A stretch of DNA of 64,000 nucleotides. Source: Desulfopila aestuarii DSM 18488 (GTDB lineage Bacteria; Desulfobacterota; Desulfobulbia; Desulfobulbales; Desulfocapsaceae). The position numbers and the translations under genes were made by a program. The DNA is taken from contig NZ_FRFE01000026.1 of the NCBI RefSeq assembly GCF_900143695.1, positions 1 through 64,000 on the forward strand, written 5' to 3'. How positions within the stretch are numbered: the stretch's first letter is position 1; every line of letters starts with the position of its first letter. Below are positions 8,301-16,137 of the stretch, piece by piece. Below the pieces are notes generated by a model. It was not told the origin of the DNA and did not search any database. It saw nothing but the letters and a program-made list of their open reading frames with translations.

Positions 8301-10589
8301 CTGCTTTTTTCCCAGATGAAAAAGCCCCTGGCAGTCGCCGAGCGGGCTCTGACCTTCATGCACGAGCAGGGTGTCCTCGACCTGCAGCAAGGGTTGGCCA
8401 TCTTCCGGCAGGCCATGACCCTTATGTTGAAGGCCGAAGCGGAGGGGCGGCGCTATGCGGTGAGCGACTTTGAGCCGCTGAAAACCCACTATACCGAGCG
8501 CAACTTCCAGATCCACGTGATGAACGAATATGCGCAAAAGGCTTTGGAGAAGATCAGTACCGCCATGCGCCTGGTCGCATCCTATTTCAACGATGACAAG
8601 GAGGATTTTGTCCAGCGCTACTTCCCCGGCAGAAAGAAGGTACTCGATCGGGCGACCAGCGAGCAGTCCTACACCCGCATCGTCGATGACCTCAAAAACA
8701 AGGCGCAAGCGGCGATTGTCTCGGCCTCTCCAGAGAAAAACATGCTGGTTCTCGCCGGGCCAGGTGCTGGCAAGACTAGGGTGGTAACCCATCGAATCGC
8801 CTATCTGCTGCGGGTCGAACGGGTACCCCCTGGGGCCATCCTGGTGCTCTGCTTTAACCGCAGTGCCATCGTGAGCCTTCGCAAAAAGCTCCAGGAACTG
8901 GTCGGCCCCGACATGGCTGCGGTGACGACCTTGACCTTCCACGGCCTGGCCCTGAGATTGACCGGGAGGTCCTTGGCCGTTGCCGCCGGCTGCAGCAACA
9001 CCGGTGAGATAGACTTCTCGCGCATCATCACCGATGCGATAGCACTGCTCAAAGGCGAATCCGCGGCACTTGGTTTTGAGGGGGAATCGGCACGAGATAC
9101 GCTCATCGGCCGTTTCAGCCACATTCTTGTGGATGAGTACCAGGATATCGACCAGGAGCAATACGACCTGGTGTCGCTGCTTGCCGGCAAGGGTCTTGAA
9201 GAGCAGGACCAGAAGATGACTATCCTGGCGGTAGGAGACGACGACCAGAACATCTACCGGTTTCGAGGAGCCAATATCAGTTTCATCCGGCGGTTCCACG
9301 AGGACTATGGTGCAGAAAAGCATTACCTCATCGAGAATTATCGCTCGACTGCCAACATCATCGAGGCCGCCAACCAGCTCATCTACCACAACCGCGATAG
9401 GATGAAGACCTCTCACCCCATCCAGATCAACCAGGCCAGACGCATGCTCCCTAGAGGCGGTAACCGGCAGATCACTGACCCGGTGACACGCGGTAAAGTG
9501 CAGGTTCTCAAGGCCAGTGGAGTACAGGAACAGGCCAGGGGACTGGTCAAGGAGTTGCAGCGGATGCAGCGGATAGAAGGGGGTGTCGATCTCGACAGCT
9601 GTGCGGTGCTGGCACGGGAGTGGAAGGAGCTCGATCTGGTGCGCGCCTTGCTTGAAGCCAACAACATGCCGGTCAACCTGCACTGGGGCAGGGGAAGGGG
9701 CTTTCCCGGTCTCCAACAGATCCGGGAAAACGCACTTTTTCTCGAGTACCTCAGCCAAAGGCGTCATGAGACCCTCACGGGTGGTGATCTCATCCGGCAG
9801 CTGCCTAGCAGACTTGACGTGGGAGACACCATCTGGCTGGCCAACCTGCGACGGTTGATAGAAGAATGGCTAGAGGAGACCAACGACACCCCTCAACCGG
9901 TCCCCTTGATCGAAGAATACCTCTACGAAGCCTTCAGCGACCAAAAGAGGGCAAAAAATCTTGGTAACGGTGTCTTCCTCTCCACCGTCCACTCCGTCAA
10001 GGGGTTGGAGTTCGACCATGTGTTCCTGCTCGCGGAGCACTGGCCCCAGTTGACACAAAAGGAAATGGAAGAAGAGCGGCGACTTTACTATGTCGCCATG
10101 ACCAGGGCCCGGGAGACGCTGCAGCTCTTCACCTTAAAAGGTGTCGATCATCCTCACGTCTCCCTGCTCTCAGGTGTTGGATGTATATTTCGTGAGCTGC
10201 AGGAAGAGGGGGCAAGCACAGGCCCTGTCTCTCGTCGTACCCTCCTGGGGATGGAGGATCTCTTTCTCGATTATGCCGGGCTACGAAAAGAAGACAGCCC
10301 TGTAAGGCGTGGACTTGACGAACTCAATGCAGGCGATATCTTGCACCTCACGATGTGCAACGACAACCTGGAGCTGGTCAATACACAAGGGATCTCCGTG
10401 GCCCGGCTCTCAAAGGCTGCCCTGGCAACCTGGTGGGAAAGGGTAAAGGATGTAGAAGAGGTGAGAATCGTAGCCATGGTCAGGCGTTATAGAGACAACC
10501 TCGCCGATGAAATATTTAGGAACAGGTGCATTGGCGAGGTATGGGAGGTGCCGATAGTCGAAGTGCGCCATGCCCCCGTCTCTGTATAG
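5316..10589 (+). CDS. Exonuclease-RecQ-UvrD fusion helicase
   Basis: A 1,757-codon frame fuses three modules. Residues ~40-160 look like a DEDD 3'-5' exonuclease (VDIEV, LGHNILSHDLPNL, DPVEDAKLA). A CxxxxCxxC-HTHH zinc-like motif near 288-300 precedes a RecQ helicase: TGGGKS Walker A near residue 350, DEAH near 448 and QEAGRAGRD. Residues ~1145-1600 form a UvrD/PcrA superfamily-1 helicase: GPGAGKT, VDEYQDID, GDDDQNIYRFRG, VKGLEF and YVAMTRA. Proteins of this RecQ-UvrD build exist in other bacteria, and the role is probably DNA repair or defence. The GTG at 5316 touches the HU stop. ATG at 5397 is an alternative start just before the exonuclease domain, and neither has a strong ribosome site. 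No frameshift is seen. Confidence 0.9.
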   Translation: MQPLPHPSSPPVVDECGQEPSRHGTLDMDDERQRFCTRCLLVDIEVNEKGVVYAIGGVQGDRTFRSPSGKPVTRESLTDLNRFAGEAEFLLGHNILSHDLPNLRAILPELPLFAKSAIDTLYLSPLAFPANPYHRLVKNYQLVRDSLSDPVEDAKLAGQVFVEQWDAFGKLLAEHSDIPVLYRSFLHTDERLAGTASAFAAMGVPLLEGDDLYEAFGWFAKKHACRSAVYRLLDQLYDNDPSLPKPMLAYVAAWLSVAGGNSVLPPWVRHTFPLISSVLHALRENGCDDSQCDYCHTHHNPRTFLNSFFNFPDFRPEPATQEGKSLQGEVIIASAKSGTIFATLPTGGGKSLCYLLPALMRYQRRNLLTIVISPLQALMKDQVDNFSKQTGTKLAAALYGMLTMPERGEVMEGVRLGDIGVLYVSPEQLRNRSFIETVSQREIGAWVFDEAHCLSKWGHDFRPDYFYAIRFIREFAVKHGVQIPPVQCFTATAKKDVKAEIIDTVQSELGLKVLQFEGGHERTNLHYEAFSVTRHEKLQTILQLLKERFSGKGCVVIYCATQKNTEQLAEFLQKAGYTAEAFHAGLEAPLKKRLLEQFIAGEIPVICATNAFGMGIDKDDVRLVLHADIPGSLENYLQEAGRAGRDRKDAECILVFDEQDIEKQFKLSAMSRLTRREIAQLLRGIRSASRNNQEVVLTAGELLRRKEVDLDPDAINDGDTRVRTAIAWLERAGFLERNENNTRVFQGKVLVPDLEEAARRIASLDLSERQSKRWLDILHAILNKEGSQTGFSADELAAITSFALSEEDPGYETETQRVLRTLHDMAEQGLLSKETTLSAYLRYKVGNHAGLHLQRTCALEREFLAVLRELAPDAELAEPLELDLRQFNQRLIDRSFPESTPHMLKLLLYGLTRDGKGLAGQSGSISLRARGNSSFVVYLQRGWESLAKTMEIRQQAASRALEVILAAIDPAEKANANLYVEFTLEQIVDGLKSDLLLFSQMKKPLAVAERALTFMHEQGVLDLQQGLAIFRQAMTLMLKAEAEGRRYAVSDFEPLKTHYTERNFQIHVMNEYAQKALEKISTAMRLVASYFNDDKEDFVQRYFPGRKKVLDRATSEQSYTRIVDDLKNKAQAAIVSASPEKNMLVLAGPGAGKTRVVTHRIAYLLRVERVPPGAILVLCFNRSAIVSLRKKLQELVGPDMAAVTTLTFHGLALRLTGRSLAVAAGCSNTGEIDFSRIITDAIALLKGESAALGFEGESARDTLIGRFSHILVDEYQDIDQEQYDLVSLLAGKGLEEQDQKMTILAVGDDDQNIYRFRGANISFIRRFHEDYGAEKHYLIENYRSTANIIEAANQLIYHNRDRMKTSHPIQINQARRMLPRGGNRQITDPVTRGKVQVLKASGVQEQARGLVKELQRMQRIEGGVDLDSCAVLAREWKELDLVRALLEANNMPVNLHWGRGRGFPGLQQIRENALFLEYLSQRRHETLTGGDLIRQLPSRLDVGDTIWLANLRRLIEEWLEETNDTPQPVPLIEEYLYEAFSDQKRAKNLGNGVFLSTVHSVKGLEFDHVFLLAEHWPQLTQKEMEEERRLYYVAMTRARETLQLFTLKGVDHPHVSLLSGVGCIFRELQEEGASTGPVSRRTLLGMEDLFLDYAGLRKEDSPVRRGLDELNAGDILHLTMCNDNLELVNTQGISVARLSKAALATWWERVKDVEEVRIVAMVRRYRDNLADEIFRNRCIGEVWEVPIVEVRHAPVSV

Positions 10590-10598
10590 TGTTCCTTC

Positions 10599-10617
10599 CC
10601 CCGACTTTTCGGTTTTT
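10599..10617 (+). terminator. Possible weak terminator after the helicase gene
   Basis: A short CCGA...TCGG stem is followed by TTTTTT just downstream of the helicase stop codon. The stem is only four pairs, so this is tentative. Confidence 0.3.
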
Positions 10618-11312
10618 TGCTGATGAGGACGTGCACGGTGCTCGCGATCTCTTGCGGCCTGTTAATTCGATATCGGTATGAAGAAAACAACTCAAGCTCA
10701 GAAAAATAAATTTTGGGTAATTGTGCTTCTATTCAATAGATGGCTTTACATCTTGAAGGTTCAACATCAACGTCATTGGCTCTATAAAAACAAGTGTACT
10801 ATTTCATGAACAAGTGTTTGACGAGAATTATACCAAGGTGGACATATTGATCAAATCTTACTCAGAAAGAGTGTGAATGGATTCTAGATGTTCACTCAAT
10901 CCTGAGCCAAGATGGGTCTATTTGGGATCCTGAAGATTGCCACCGATATGAGAAGAAAAGAAAGGCCGTCAATATAGTTTATAAAAAGCCATTAACAGCC
11001 TACTCGTAGAGGATGAATTTATCATTGCTGCTTCCGTTGATTAGTTGCCTGATATGGTTGGAAAATTCAACGAGATCAGAGTCGAGATTTGCAATGATCC
11101 AAAACTTAGCATGGATGACATCGATGAGATTGTATAAAAAATGCACAATTACGGAATTTTACGTATGGATGAGCAGATAGATGAATGGTCTGAAAGCAAA
11201 TTTGCGAAACAACCAGGCTGAAGTATCTAGACTTTCCTACTACCTCTTTAAGGGCGGGAAAATAAACGACCAGCATCTAACATGTGCAGAAAAAAGAGCT
11301 GCGAAAAAAGGT
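10618..11312 (+). pseudogene. Mostly empty stretch with one stop-interrupted frame
   Basis: From 11012 to 11221 a plus-strand frame reads coherently (DEFIIAASVD, MVGKFNEIRVEICNDPKLS, MHNYGILRMDEQIDEW) but is broken by an in-frame TAG and TAA. It looks like the tail of a decayed gene. A second piece around 10873-11006 (WILDVHSILSQDGSIW) may belong to the same or another lost gene. The family is not recognised, and the rest of the stretch holds nothing I can name. Confidence 0.35.
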
Positions 11313-11374
11313 CGATAACATATTTTTTTGTACAGTAACATCGTTTATGTTATCGTGCAGAAAATATGTTATCG
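11313..11374 (+). promoter_or_regulatory. Promoter and triple operator of the AbiE-like pair
   Basis: The decamer cgataacata occurs at 11313-11322, and its reverse complement tatgttatcg occurs at 11346-11355 and 11365-11374. A possible promoter (TTGTAC at 11328-11333, 17 bp, TATCGT at 11351-11356) overlaps them. The repeats sit directly before the antitoxin ribosome site AAGGAG at 11377-11382. This layout is what is expected for autorepression by the winged-helix antitoxin. Confidence 0.7.
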
Positions 11375-11388
11375 ATAAGGAGCTGCTC

Positions 11389-12378
11389 ATGCAGGATCTT
11401 CCACAAAAGTTTGAAAAATATTGTTTTGAAAACCTCGGGGTAACACTCCGACTCCAACCATGGGACCTGGAAAGCGGATTGCCATATTTTTTGCGTGATC
11501 TCTATAGGTTATTTAAGTGTGAACTGCTGTCATCACCAGTGCTGGTGATGACAGCCCGGGATGAGGAAGATGCGACACCCGCAACCATCCGCAAGCACAT
11601 CAGCCAGTTACAAAAAAAGTGGGAGCATGAAGTTCTCTACTTGGCGCCTTCAATCTCGACCTATAATCGTAAGCGTCTCATTGAGCAGAAGATAGCTTTT
11701 GTTGTCCCTGGCAATCAGATGTATCTGCCAACCTTTGGCATAGATCTGCGGGAACATGTCCTGCAGCTGCGCAAGGCAGGCACGAGAAAGAAATTCAGTC
11801 CTTCGACTCAGGTGGCGTTGTTTTCCATGCTCTATGAGTGGCCTGCAGGGGGCGTAACACCGTCCCAGCTTGCTGAAAGACTGGGCTACACCCCAATGAC
11901 TATGACCAGGGCCTTTGATGAAATTGAAGCGGCAGGTTTGGTGACTGTGGGTATGGAGTGGCGCGAGAGAGTCTTACGTTTTGAGGAGGACAAGAAAAGT
12001 GTATGGGAAAAGTCGCTTCAACGCCTGCGCTCACCAGTTAGCAAACGTGTTAAAGTCACGGGAATTGTCAGTCTAGATTCGTTTCTCTTTGCTGGGGAAT
12101 CAGCACTGGCACGTTTCAGTATGTTGGCTGAACCATCTTGCCCTGTTGTCGCTGTGAGCAAAGAACGGTGGAAAGCAATGCTCCTGACGGGTTCGGTTAC
12201 TGTTCTACCGATGTTCGAGCCGGAAGGCACGGAGATTGAGGTCTGGAAGTATCCTCCGGAATTGTTCGCTCGAGGTGAAAAGGTGGATCCGCTCTCCCTG
12301 TATGTAAGCTTTACAGACACCAAAGATGAGCGCATTGAAATAGCACTTGAAACGTTAAGCGAGGCATTTCCATGGTAA
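11389..12378 (+). CDS. AbiEi-like winged-helix antitoxin/regulator
   Basis: The 329-aa protein pairs with the nucleotidyltransferase downstream and has a MarR-like winged helix around TPSQLAERLGYTPMTMTRAFDEIEAAGLV. Its N-terminal half has no motif I recognise. It is probably the antitoxin and DNA-binding repressor of a type IV AbiE-like system. Start choice: the open frame reaches back to a GTG at 11284, but AAGGAG lies 6 nt before the ATG at 11389 and the operator repeats lie upstream of it. The stop codon overlaps the toxin start (ATGGTAA, 12372-12378), which indicates translational coupling. Confidence 0.78.
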   Translation: MQDLPQKFEKYCFENLGVTLRLQPWDLESGLPYFLRDLYRLFKCELLSSPVLVMTARDEEDATPATIRKHISQLQKKWEHEVLYLAPSISTYNRKRLIEQKIAFVVPGNQMYLPTFGIDLREHVLQLRKAGTRKKFSPSTQVALFSMLYEWPAGGVTPSQLAERLGYTPMTMTRAFDEIEAAGLVTVGMEWRERVLRFEEDKKSVWEKSLQRLRSPVSKRVKVTGIVSLDSFLFAGESALARFSMLAEPSCPVVAVSKERWKAMLLTGSVTVLPMFEPEGTEIEVWKYPPELFARGEKVDPLSLYVSFTDTKDERIEIALETLSEAFPW

Positions 12379-13133
12379 GGGGGCTGGCTAGGTTTAAAGA
12401 CCATTTCCAGAGGTACGAAGACCACTATGTGCTCATTGGCGGTACTGCCAGCTCACTTGCCATGGAGGAAGCGGGTCTGCAGTTTAGGGCAACTATCGAT
12501 CTTGATATCGTACTCTGTGTAGAAGCTCTCGATGCAGATTTTGTAAGAACGTTCTGGGATTTTATCCGGCTTGGCAATTATCAGAACAGGCAGAAAAGCA
12601 CCGGAGAACGACAGTTCTATCGATTTTCTGGACCGGAAGATCAGTCATTTCCGGAGATGCTGGAACTTTTTTCCAGATTACCTGATGCGCTGGCGTACGA
12701 GGGTGAAGGGCATCTTACTCCAATACCCATGGGTGAAGAGGCATCAAGCCTATCTGCCATCTTACTTGATGACTCGTATTATGCATTCCTCCATGCCGGT
12801 AAGCAGGATCTCGATGGCCTGTCAGTACTTATCCCAGAATACATCATCCCACTGAAGGCACGGGCCTGGTTGGACCTCTCCGCAAGAAGGGAAGGTGGCG
12901 AACGGTGTCTTTCAAAACATCTTAAAAAGCACAAATTGGATGTATTCAGGCTTTTTCAGGTGATTTCGGCGGACACGAGAATTGAAGTGCCTGGCGTTGT
13001 TGGTGTCGATATGGAAAACTTTTTTACAAAGATGGCATCGGAATCAATTGATTTGCGGCAGTTGGGCTATAGAAGAGGATCATTGCTGGAAGTGCTGGAA
13101 GGTCTGAGGAATATCTATGGCTTGACAAAATGA
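12372..13133 (+). CDS. AbiEii-like nucleotidyltransferase toxin
   Basis: The 253-aa product belongs to the AbiEii/AbiGii nucleotidyltransferase group. Near the N-terminus it has the nucleotide-binding GGT of LIGGTASSLAM and the metal-binding aspartates of RATIDLDIVL. A later PLKARAWLDL segment is also typical. Such toxins block growth, in some cases by modifying tRNA. Target and chemistry here cannot be told from sequence. Its start overlaps the end of the antitoxin gene. The pair could stabilise the replicon or abort phage infection. Confidence 0.82.
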   Translation: MVRGLARFKDHFQRYEDHYVLIGGTASSLAMEEAGLQFRATIDLDIVLCVEALDADFVRTFWDFIRLGNYQNRQKSTGERQFYRFSGPEDQSFPEMLELFSRLPDALAYEGEGHLTPIPMGEEASSLSAILLDDSYYAFLHAGKQDLDGLSVLIPEYIIPLKARAWLDLSARREGGERCLSKHLKKHKLDVFRLFQVISADTRIEVPGVVGVDMENFFTKMASESIDLRQLGYRRGSLLEVLEGLRNIYGLTK

Positions 13134-13197
13134 GGCGGTTCTCATCTGCAATGCAATTATGGCTATCAACCCAATAGGCAAAGGAACCAGAATATAA

Positions 13198-13362
13198 ATG
13201 ATTGAATCCGTAAATAACTACCTGGTTTCACAACTTTTTGATATTTAAACGGGCGTGGTCTACGCCATTCCCCGTTATCAGCGGGAGTATACCTGGACCA
13301 AGAATCAATGGGAAAACCTGTTCGATGATGTGCTGGAAAATAATCCAGTTGGGATCATCTGA
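13198..13362 (+). pseudogene. DUF262 (GmrSD-type) protein N-terminal remnant
   Basis: From ATG 13198 the frame reads IESVNNYLVSQLFDI, then TAA at 13246-13248, then VVYAIPRYQREYTWTKNQW and LFDDVLEN before another stop at 13360. The PRYQREYxW motif is the hallmark of DUF262, the catalytic domain of GmrSD-type restriction and related defence proteins. Only about 55 codons remain, so this is a dead fragment next to an intact toxin-antitoxin pair, a common neighbourhood for defence genes. Confidence 0.8.
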
Positions 13363-13484
13363 TTGACGCCCTGGAGGGCTGTATCAAAACTGCGGCTTTC
13401 AATTCGCAATCCTGTCTTGTTTTGGACAGCAGTGATTATTCTCTAATGATTTAATGGAGTGAAGGCGGAGTTACAGGGAAATCG
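13363..13484. other. Short intergenic stretch between convergent genes
   Basis: It separates the plus-strand remnant from the minus-strand SEC-C gene. No terminator hairpin is visible. Confidence 0.4.
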
Positions 13485-14504
13485 CTACGACAGAGTAAAA
13501 GTCACAACCTTATCAAGCAATGGTGTCTTTCTCACATCATAATGATCAAGACGACCAGCAGGAGAGGCGGTCGGCAGTACCTCGGCAAGTCCGAAATATC
13601 TAAAACAGCGGCGAAAGGTTCGTAATGAATAAATGTTTCGGAGTTGCTCTTCTGCAGTCCGATACGGTTTGTCCTGTACCTCCTTTAGAACATTGGGGAA
13701 AGCTTTGAGAAAGATGTCCTCGTAAAATTCTTGTGGCCTGGCTACATCTCCATATTTGCTCAGGATATAGAGCGAAAAGATAAAGGACTGTTGCACGAAG
13801 GGAATGTCTTCATACCCATCTCCATAACCCCAGTTGAACTGACTACAATATGCTTGCAGAAGATCCTGGTAGACCACCTCAGGGCCATGTTTGTCCAACT
13901 CCTTTCTGTAGGAGGTGCCAATAATAAACTTGCCGTTATATTTGCGCAAAATTCCGCATAGACCAGATAGTAGTCTGAGGCAGTGTAGGTCGTAAAAATC
14001 CTCTTCGTTTCGACTCAGTGGTCTTGAGTAGCGATTGATAGGAACACCCTTCTCGGAATAATAGGCGAGGGTGGCCTCTGTGCAGAATTTCCTGGGAAGA
14101 TTCCCTTTTGCCGTTGCTTTTAAGCCGTCATTGCCAATCGCCTCCATTAGAAGAGATAACAATTTGAGGATAGGAGCGGAAAGATTTGATCCGTTAAGTG
14201 CATTGAAGTGTACAAGATCCAGGCTTGAGAACGGATAATGGAGAAACCTGTACATCTGTGAGGAAGACAACCCATGAAAATCTTCTAAAGGTGCAGCATT
14301 TTTTTGATTAACGACCTTATCTAACAGCGCCTGGGCTTCTTCCAGTGATGAAAACTCTCTGTGCGCTAATAAATTCTGTATTTTCTGCGATAAAGTTGAC
14401 GCACCGTTGGCAAACTGATCGCTTTGATGCCGGCCGTGCATGCAGCAGTGTTTATACTTTTTTCCGCTGCCGCAGGGGCAGGGGTTATTTCTTCCAGTAG
14501 TCAT
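13485..14504 (-). CDS. SEC-C motif protein of unknown function
   Basis: The 339-aa product begins MTTGRNNPCPCGSGKKYKHCC, the SEC-C zinc-binding motif (CPCGSGKKYKxCC) found at the SecA tail and in many stand-alone proteins. Here it is N-terminal, and the remaining ~310 residues are helical with no motif I can name. SEC-C proteins of this type occur near mobile and defence genes, but the role is unknown. The start ATG at 14504 gives the motif at the very N-terminus, as usual in such proteins. Confidence 0.75.
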   Translation of the reverse strand: MTTGRNNPCPCGSGKKYKHCCMHGRHQSDQFANGASTLSQKIQNLLAHREFSSLEEAQALLDKVVNQKNAAPLEDFHGLSSSQMYRFLHYPFSSLDLVHFNALNGSNLSAPILKLLSLLMEAIGNDGLKATAKGNLPRKFCTEATLAYYSEKGVPINRYSRPLSRNEEDFYDLHCLRLLSGLCGILRKYNGKFIIGTSYRKELDKHGPEVVYQDLLQAYCSQFNWGYGDGYEDIPFVQQSFIFSLYILSKYGDVARPQEFYEDIFLKAFPNVLKEVQDKPYRTAEEQLRNIYSLRTFRRCFRYFGLAEVLPTASPAGRLDHYDVRKTPLLDKVVTFTLS

Positions 14505-14677
14505 CGTTGCTTTACCAGGTGAGTTCAGCCATTAACGGCGATTGGTTCGCTACCTTTACCAATGCGTATTGAGTATTCTGATATATTCGGTCAGTCGTTC
14601 TAGTTGGAGTTGACCGAACACCAATTCTACGGGATTTTGATCTGCTTTCATAGTGACTTAGGTAAGCCTGATAGATG

Positions 14678-15547
14678 CTAAAGGTAGTGCATTGCCTCAA
14701 CGATCCTGGAGATGGTTCTGGGGGCTGAACCTTCGAAATGGTTGTTCACCAAGAGATAGAGCTTCACGTTTTGAGTCTTGAGATCCTCAAGCATTCGGAC
14801 TAGCATTTTTATGTCCTGATCCTTCGGTGCCACGACCTGACTCCAGTCATCGCCCACAAGTTTCTCAATTTCCTTTCTGTCCGAGCCGTGGAGCCTGATC
14901 ACCGCCAGTTGCCCAATCTGCTCCCGATACTTCCGATAGACATCGAAAATAGAGGGCATGTAGTAGCCTTGGAGGAATACGTGGTGGAGGCCTGTGGACT
15001 TAAGGAAATCGAAGTAGACAGCATTCAGGTAGTTGGGATTACGGGACTCGATGCAGTAAGTGAAACCCTTGGGTAGTTGCTCGATAAACCGCCCAAGCTT
15101 GTCGATGAATTCAACAGCTCCTGACATTTTCTGTTTGTTCAGGTACTCGAACTGGAACATCAAGGGTCCCAAAGCATGATGCATGGGCTGCAGAGAATCC
15201 AGAAATCGCTCCATTAATTCTATCGACAGAAAGGTTGGGTTTAGCACCAACGGGTCGGACTTGTTTTTGTTGTAGTGGTGGGTAAGGGTAATGCTGTTTG
15301 GCACCTTTACGCAAAAGGTGAAATTCTCCGGTACTGAGGCCGCATATTCACTGACTACCTCGATCTTTGGCAGCACGAGTTTATCGCTGGCGAATAGGCT
15401 CCAGAACCATTGGTCAACCTCGACCGTGTTGTAGTGGTGGCTGTATTCTTGCAGGTAGTTGGCCGGTTTCCTTTCTGAATAGACCAGGCCTTCCCATGAT
15501 GGATACTTCCAGCTGCAAGTGCCGATATGAAGACTTTCTACTTTCAT
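14678..15547 (-). CDS. DUF72 family protein (YecE-like)
   Basis: The 289-aa protein opens with IGTCSWKYPSWEGLVYSE, the N-terminal signature of the DUF72 TIM-barrel family. It also has TVEVDQWFW, FCVKVPNSITLTHH, a GPLMFQFEY strand and the late LLVNNHFEGSAP motif (usually YxxFNNHxxGxAP). Length and motifs are those of a complete gene. The biochemical function of DUF72 proteins is not established. ATG at 15547 starts directly at the conserved region. Confidence 0.85.
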   Translation of the reverse strand: MKVESLHIGTCSWKYPSWEGLVYSERKPANYLQEYSHHYNTVEVDQWFWSLFASDKLVLPKIEVVSEYAASVPENFTFCVKVPNSITLTHHYNKNKSDPLVLNPTFLSIELMERFLDSLQPMHHALGPLMFQFEYLNKQKMSGAVEFIDKLGRFIEQLPKGFTYCIESRNPNYLNAVYFDFLKSTGLHHVFLQGYYMPSIFDVYRKYREQIGQLAVIRLHGSDRKEIEKLVGDDWSQVVAPKDQDIKMLVRMLEDLKTQNVKLYLLVNNHFEGSAPRTISRIVEAMHYL

Positions 15548-15718
15548 GATTGAAAGGTAAGACGGCCAGGCGGGGAACGCAATTATGATGAACGGTGATG
15601 CAGTTAGTGGTGTCTAGCTGGAAATTATCTGGCTGATGCCTGACTGATATGTTCACAATGTGCTTGGATGCGCGATAGTTATCTCTCGCTGAGGTTCTGT
15701 TGCACTCATAAGAGGTGC

Positions 15719-15814
15719 TCTTTGGTTATCTTTAGGTTGCAGTTACTCCATTTCTTATCAATTCTCTAGGTTTAGCCTGTCCTGTCCTGTAGGGAATAAG
15801 GTCAAAACTGGCTG
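15719..15814 (+). repeat. Dispersed repeat, copy A
   Basis: This copy shares ctttggttatc...gttactccatttcttatcaattctc...tttagcctgtcc and a later aaaactggct with copies near 35,581, 36,545 and 37,384. It lies in the 590-bp intergenic stretch between the DUF72 gene and the kinase gene. The other three copies bracket toxin-antitoxin pairs, whereas this one has none next to it. Confidence 0.75.
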
Positions 15815-15976
15815 TCTGTAAAGCTTTTAACATTGCCAACGTATATATTCAGTGAGATTACTGAACGGTTTGGTTTCCACAATTGACAACCTACATGCTT
15901 CTGAGGTCAGTCATTTTCATGAATGGTGGAGTTGTCTTCACAATGATCAACCAACTGGGGGGTTGCTTGCCATAGA

Positions 15977-16022
15977 TTGGGGAGGACTACCCATATATCT
16001 CTCGTGTCATCTGTGATATAAG
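15977..16022 (+). promoter_or_regulatory. Regulon box 1 and promoter of the kinase-regulator operon
   Basis: TTGGGGAGGACTACCCATAT starts at 15977, and a TATAAG hexamer lies at 16017-16022, 19 nt after CCATATA. The same box-to-hexamer layout precedes the transcription units at 18,707, 19,916 and 35,003 (minus). No consensus -35 is present, so the box probably binds an activator that replaces it. Confidence 0.75.
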
Positions 16023-16137
16023 AAAAAAAGTGCGACTTCGTAAATCGTAATAAATTGTAGAATGACTACTAGTTGCTAGAGAGTAGACATTTAACCAGCG
16101 CAGATCTATTGCAATCATTACCTGGTATAAAATCCCT

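Noticed and set aside
8286-9767. 493-codon minus-strand open frame
   Set aside because: It is antisense to the helicase gene, whose plus-strand frame holds all helicase motifs. The GC-rich codon pattern leaves the opposite strand open by chance.
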